Origin: JBBCJM01 sp037190175
GTDB taxonomy: Bacteria > Pseudomonadota > Alphaproteobacteria > Rhodobacterales > Rhodobacteraceae
DNA length: 6,514 nt
Assembly (NCBI GenBank): GCA_037190175.1
Contig: JBBCJM010000204.1
Location: 1-6,514, forward strand
Direction: 5' to 3'
The notes under the pieces are model-generated. The model searched no databases. It had not been told where the DNA came from and saw nothing but the letters and a program-made list of their open reading frames with translations. The position numbers and the translations under genes are program-made. This document shows, one piece after another, positions 6,441-6,514 of this stretch (position 1 is its first letter; the number at the start of each line of letters is the position of its first letter).

Positions 6441-6451
6441 CATGGCGACTG

Positions 6452-6474
6452 CCCTCCCACCCCATCCCTCCCCC
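6452..6474 (-). promoter_or_regulatory. G-rich tract in the livG leader with G-quadruplex pattern
   Basis: On the transcribed-sense (minus) strand there are five runs of three to five G separated by A, AT, T and A, which is a compact G-quadruplex pattern with one- or two-base loops. It starts 26 bases upstream of the livG ATG. The same G-runs form one arm of the palindrome at 6465-6489, so the two folds would exclude each other in part. The sequence pattern is direct; folding and function are inference. I see no convincing -35/-10 promoter in the remaining leader (6475-6514). Confidence 0.5.
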
Positions 6475-6489
6475 ACGAGGGGGGAGGGA
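6465..6489. repeat. Intergenic palindrome upstream of livG
   Basis: TCCCTCCCCC (6465-6474) and GGGGGAGGGA (6480-6489) are exact reverse complements, making a 10-base-pair stem with the five-base loop ACGAG. Palindromes of this C-run/G-run type are common between genes in G+C-rich proteobacteria, often as dispersed copies, but one window cannot show copy number. It could end transcription of an unseen gene to the right, or mark the start of this operon's leader. No U-tract follows on either strand. Confidence 0.6.
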
Positions 6490-6514
6490 GGCGCTTGGCC
6501 CGCCAACGGATCGC

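Noticed and set aside
6427..6465. Longer LivG start, 13 codons upstream
   Set aside because: The extension (MGWEGSRHGRGRP) is low complexity and lies in the G-rich palindrome region. Its G-run abuts the ATG without a spacer, whereas the downstream ATG has a well-spaced GAAGGGG.

Overview
The window is G+C-rich (roughly two-thirds by eye) with strongly G/C-ending codons. Its protein families and gene order resemble alphaproteobacteria of the Rhodobacter/Paracoccus type (Rhodobacterales). That assignment is inference; no rRNA or other marker gene is present. Every convincing gene lies on the minus strand, so the window reads from right to left as one tightly packed operon with gaps of 3 to 74 bases.

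In order of transcription: a leader with a G-rich palindrome (about 6427-6514); a LivG-type ABC ATPase (5650-6426); two small unrecognised genes, a 121-residue probably soluble protein (5272-5637) and a 163-residue membrane protein (4774-5265); the LivH permease (3751-4737); the LivM permease (2671-3747); an exported substrate-binding protein (1310-2596); a LivF-type ATPase (432-1253); and the first 140 codons of a phenylacetate-CoA-ligase-like protein (1-420), cut by the left edge.

Together the five transporter genes encode a complete high-affinity importer of the branched-chain amino acid (HAAT/Liv) family: one periplasmic receptor, two permeases and two ATPases. The ligase-like gene starts 11 bases after livF, which suggests that the imported compound is an organic (perhaps aromatic) acid to be activated with CoA rather than leucine, isoleucine or valine. 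The substrate cannot be read from the sequence.

The less ordinary parts are: the two unknown genes inserted between livG and livH, whose codon use differs somewhat from their neighbours; three intercistronic hairpins, two of which bracket the substrate-binding protein gene and one of which covers the livH ribosome binding site; a leader whose G tracts could form either a hairpin or a G-quadruplex; and a ligase-like protein lacking the usual phosphate-binding A3 motif. I see no tRNA, rRNA, CRISPR array, insertion sequence, origin or convincing promoter. The only stretches without a gene are short spacers and the 88-base leader.
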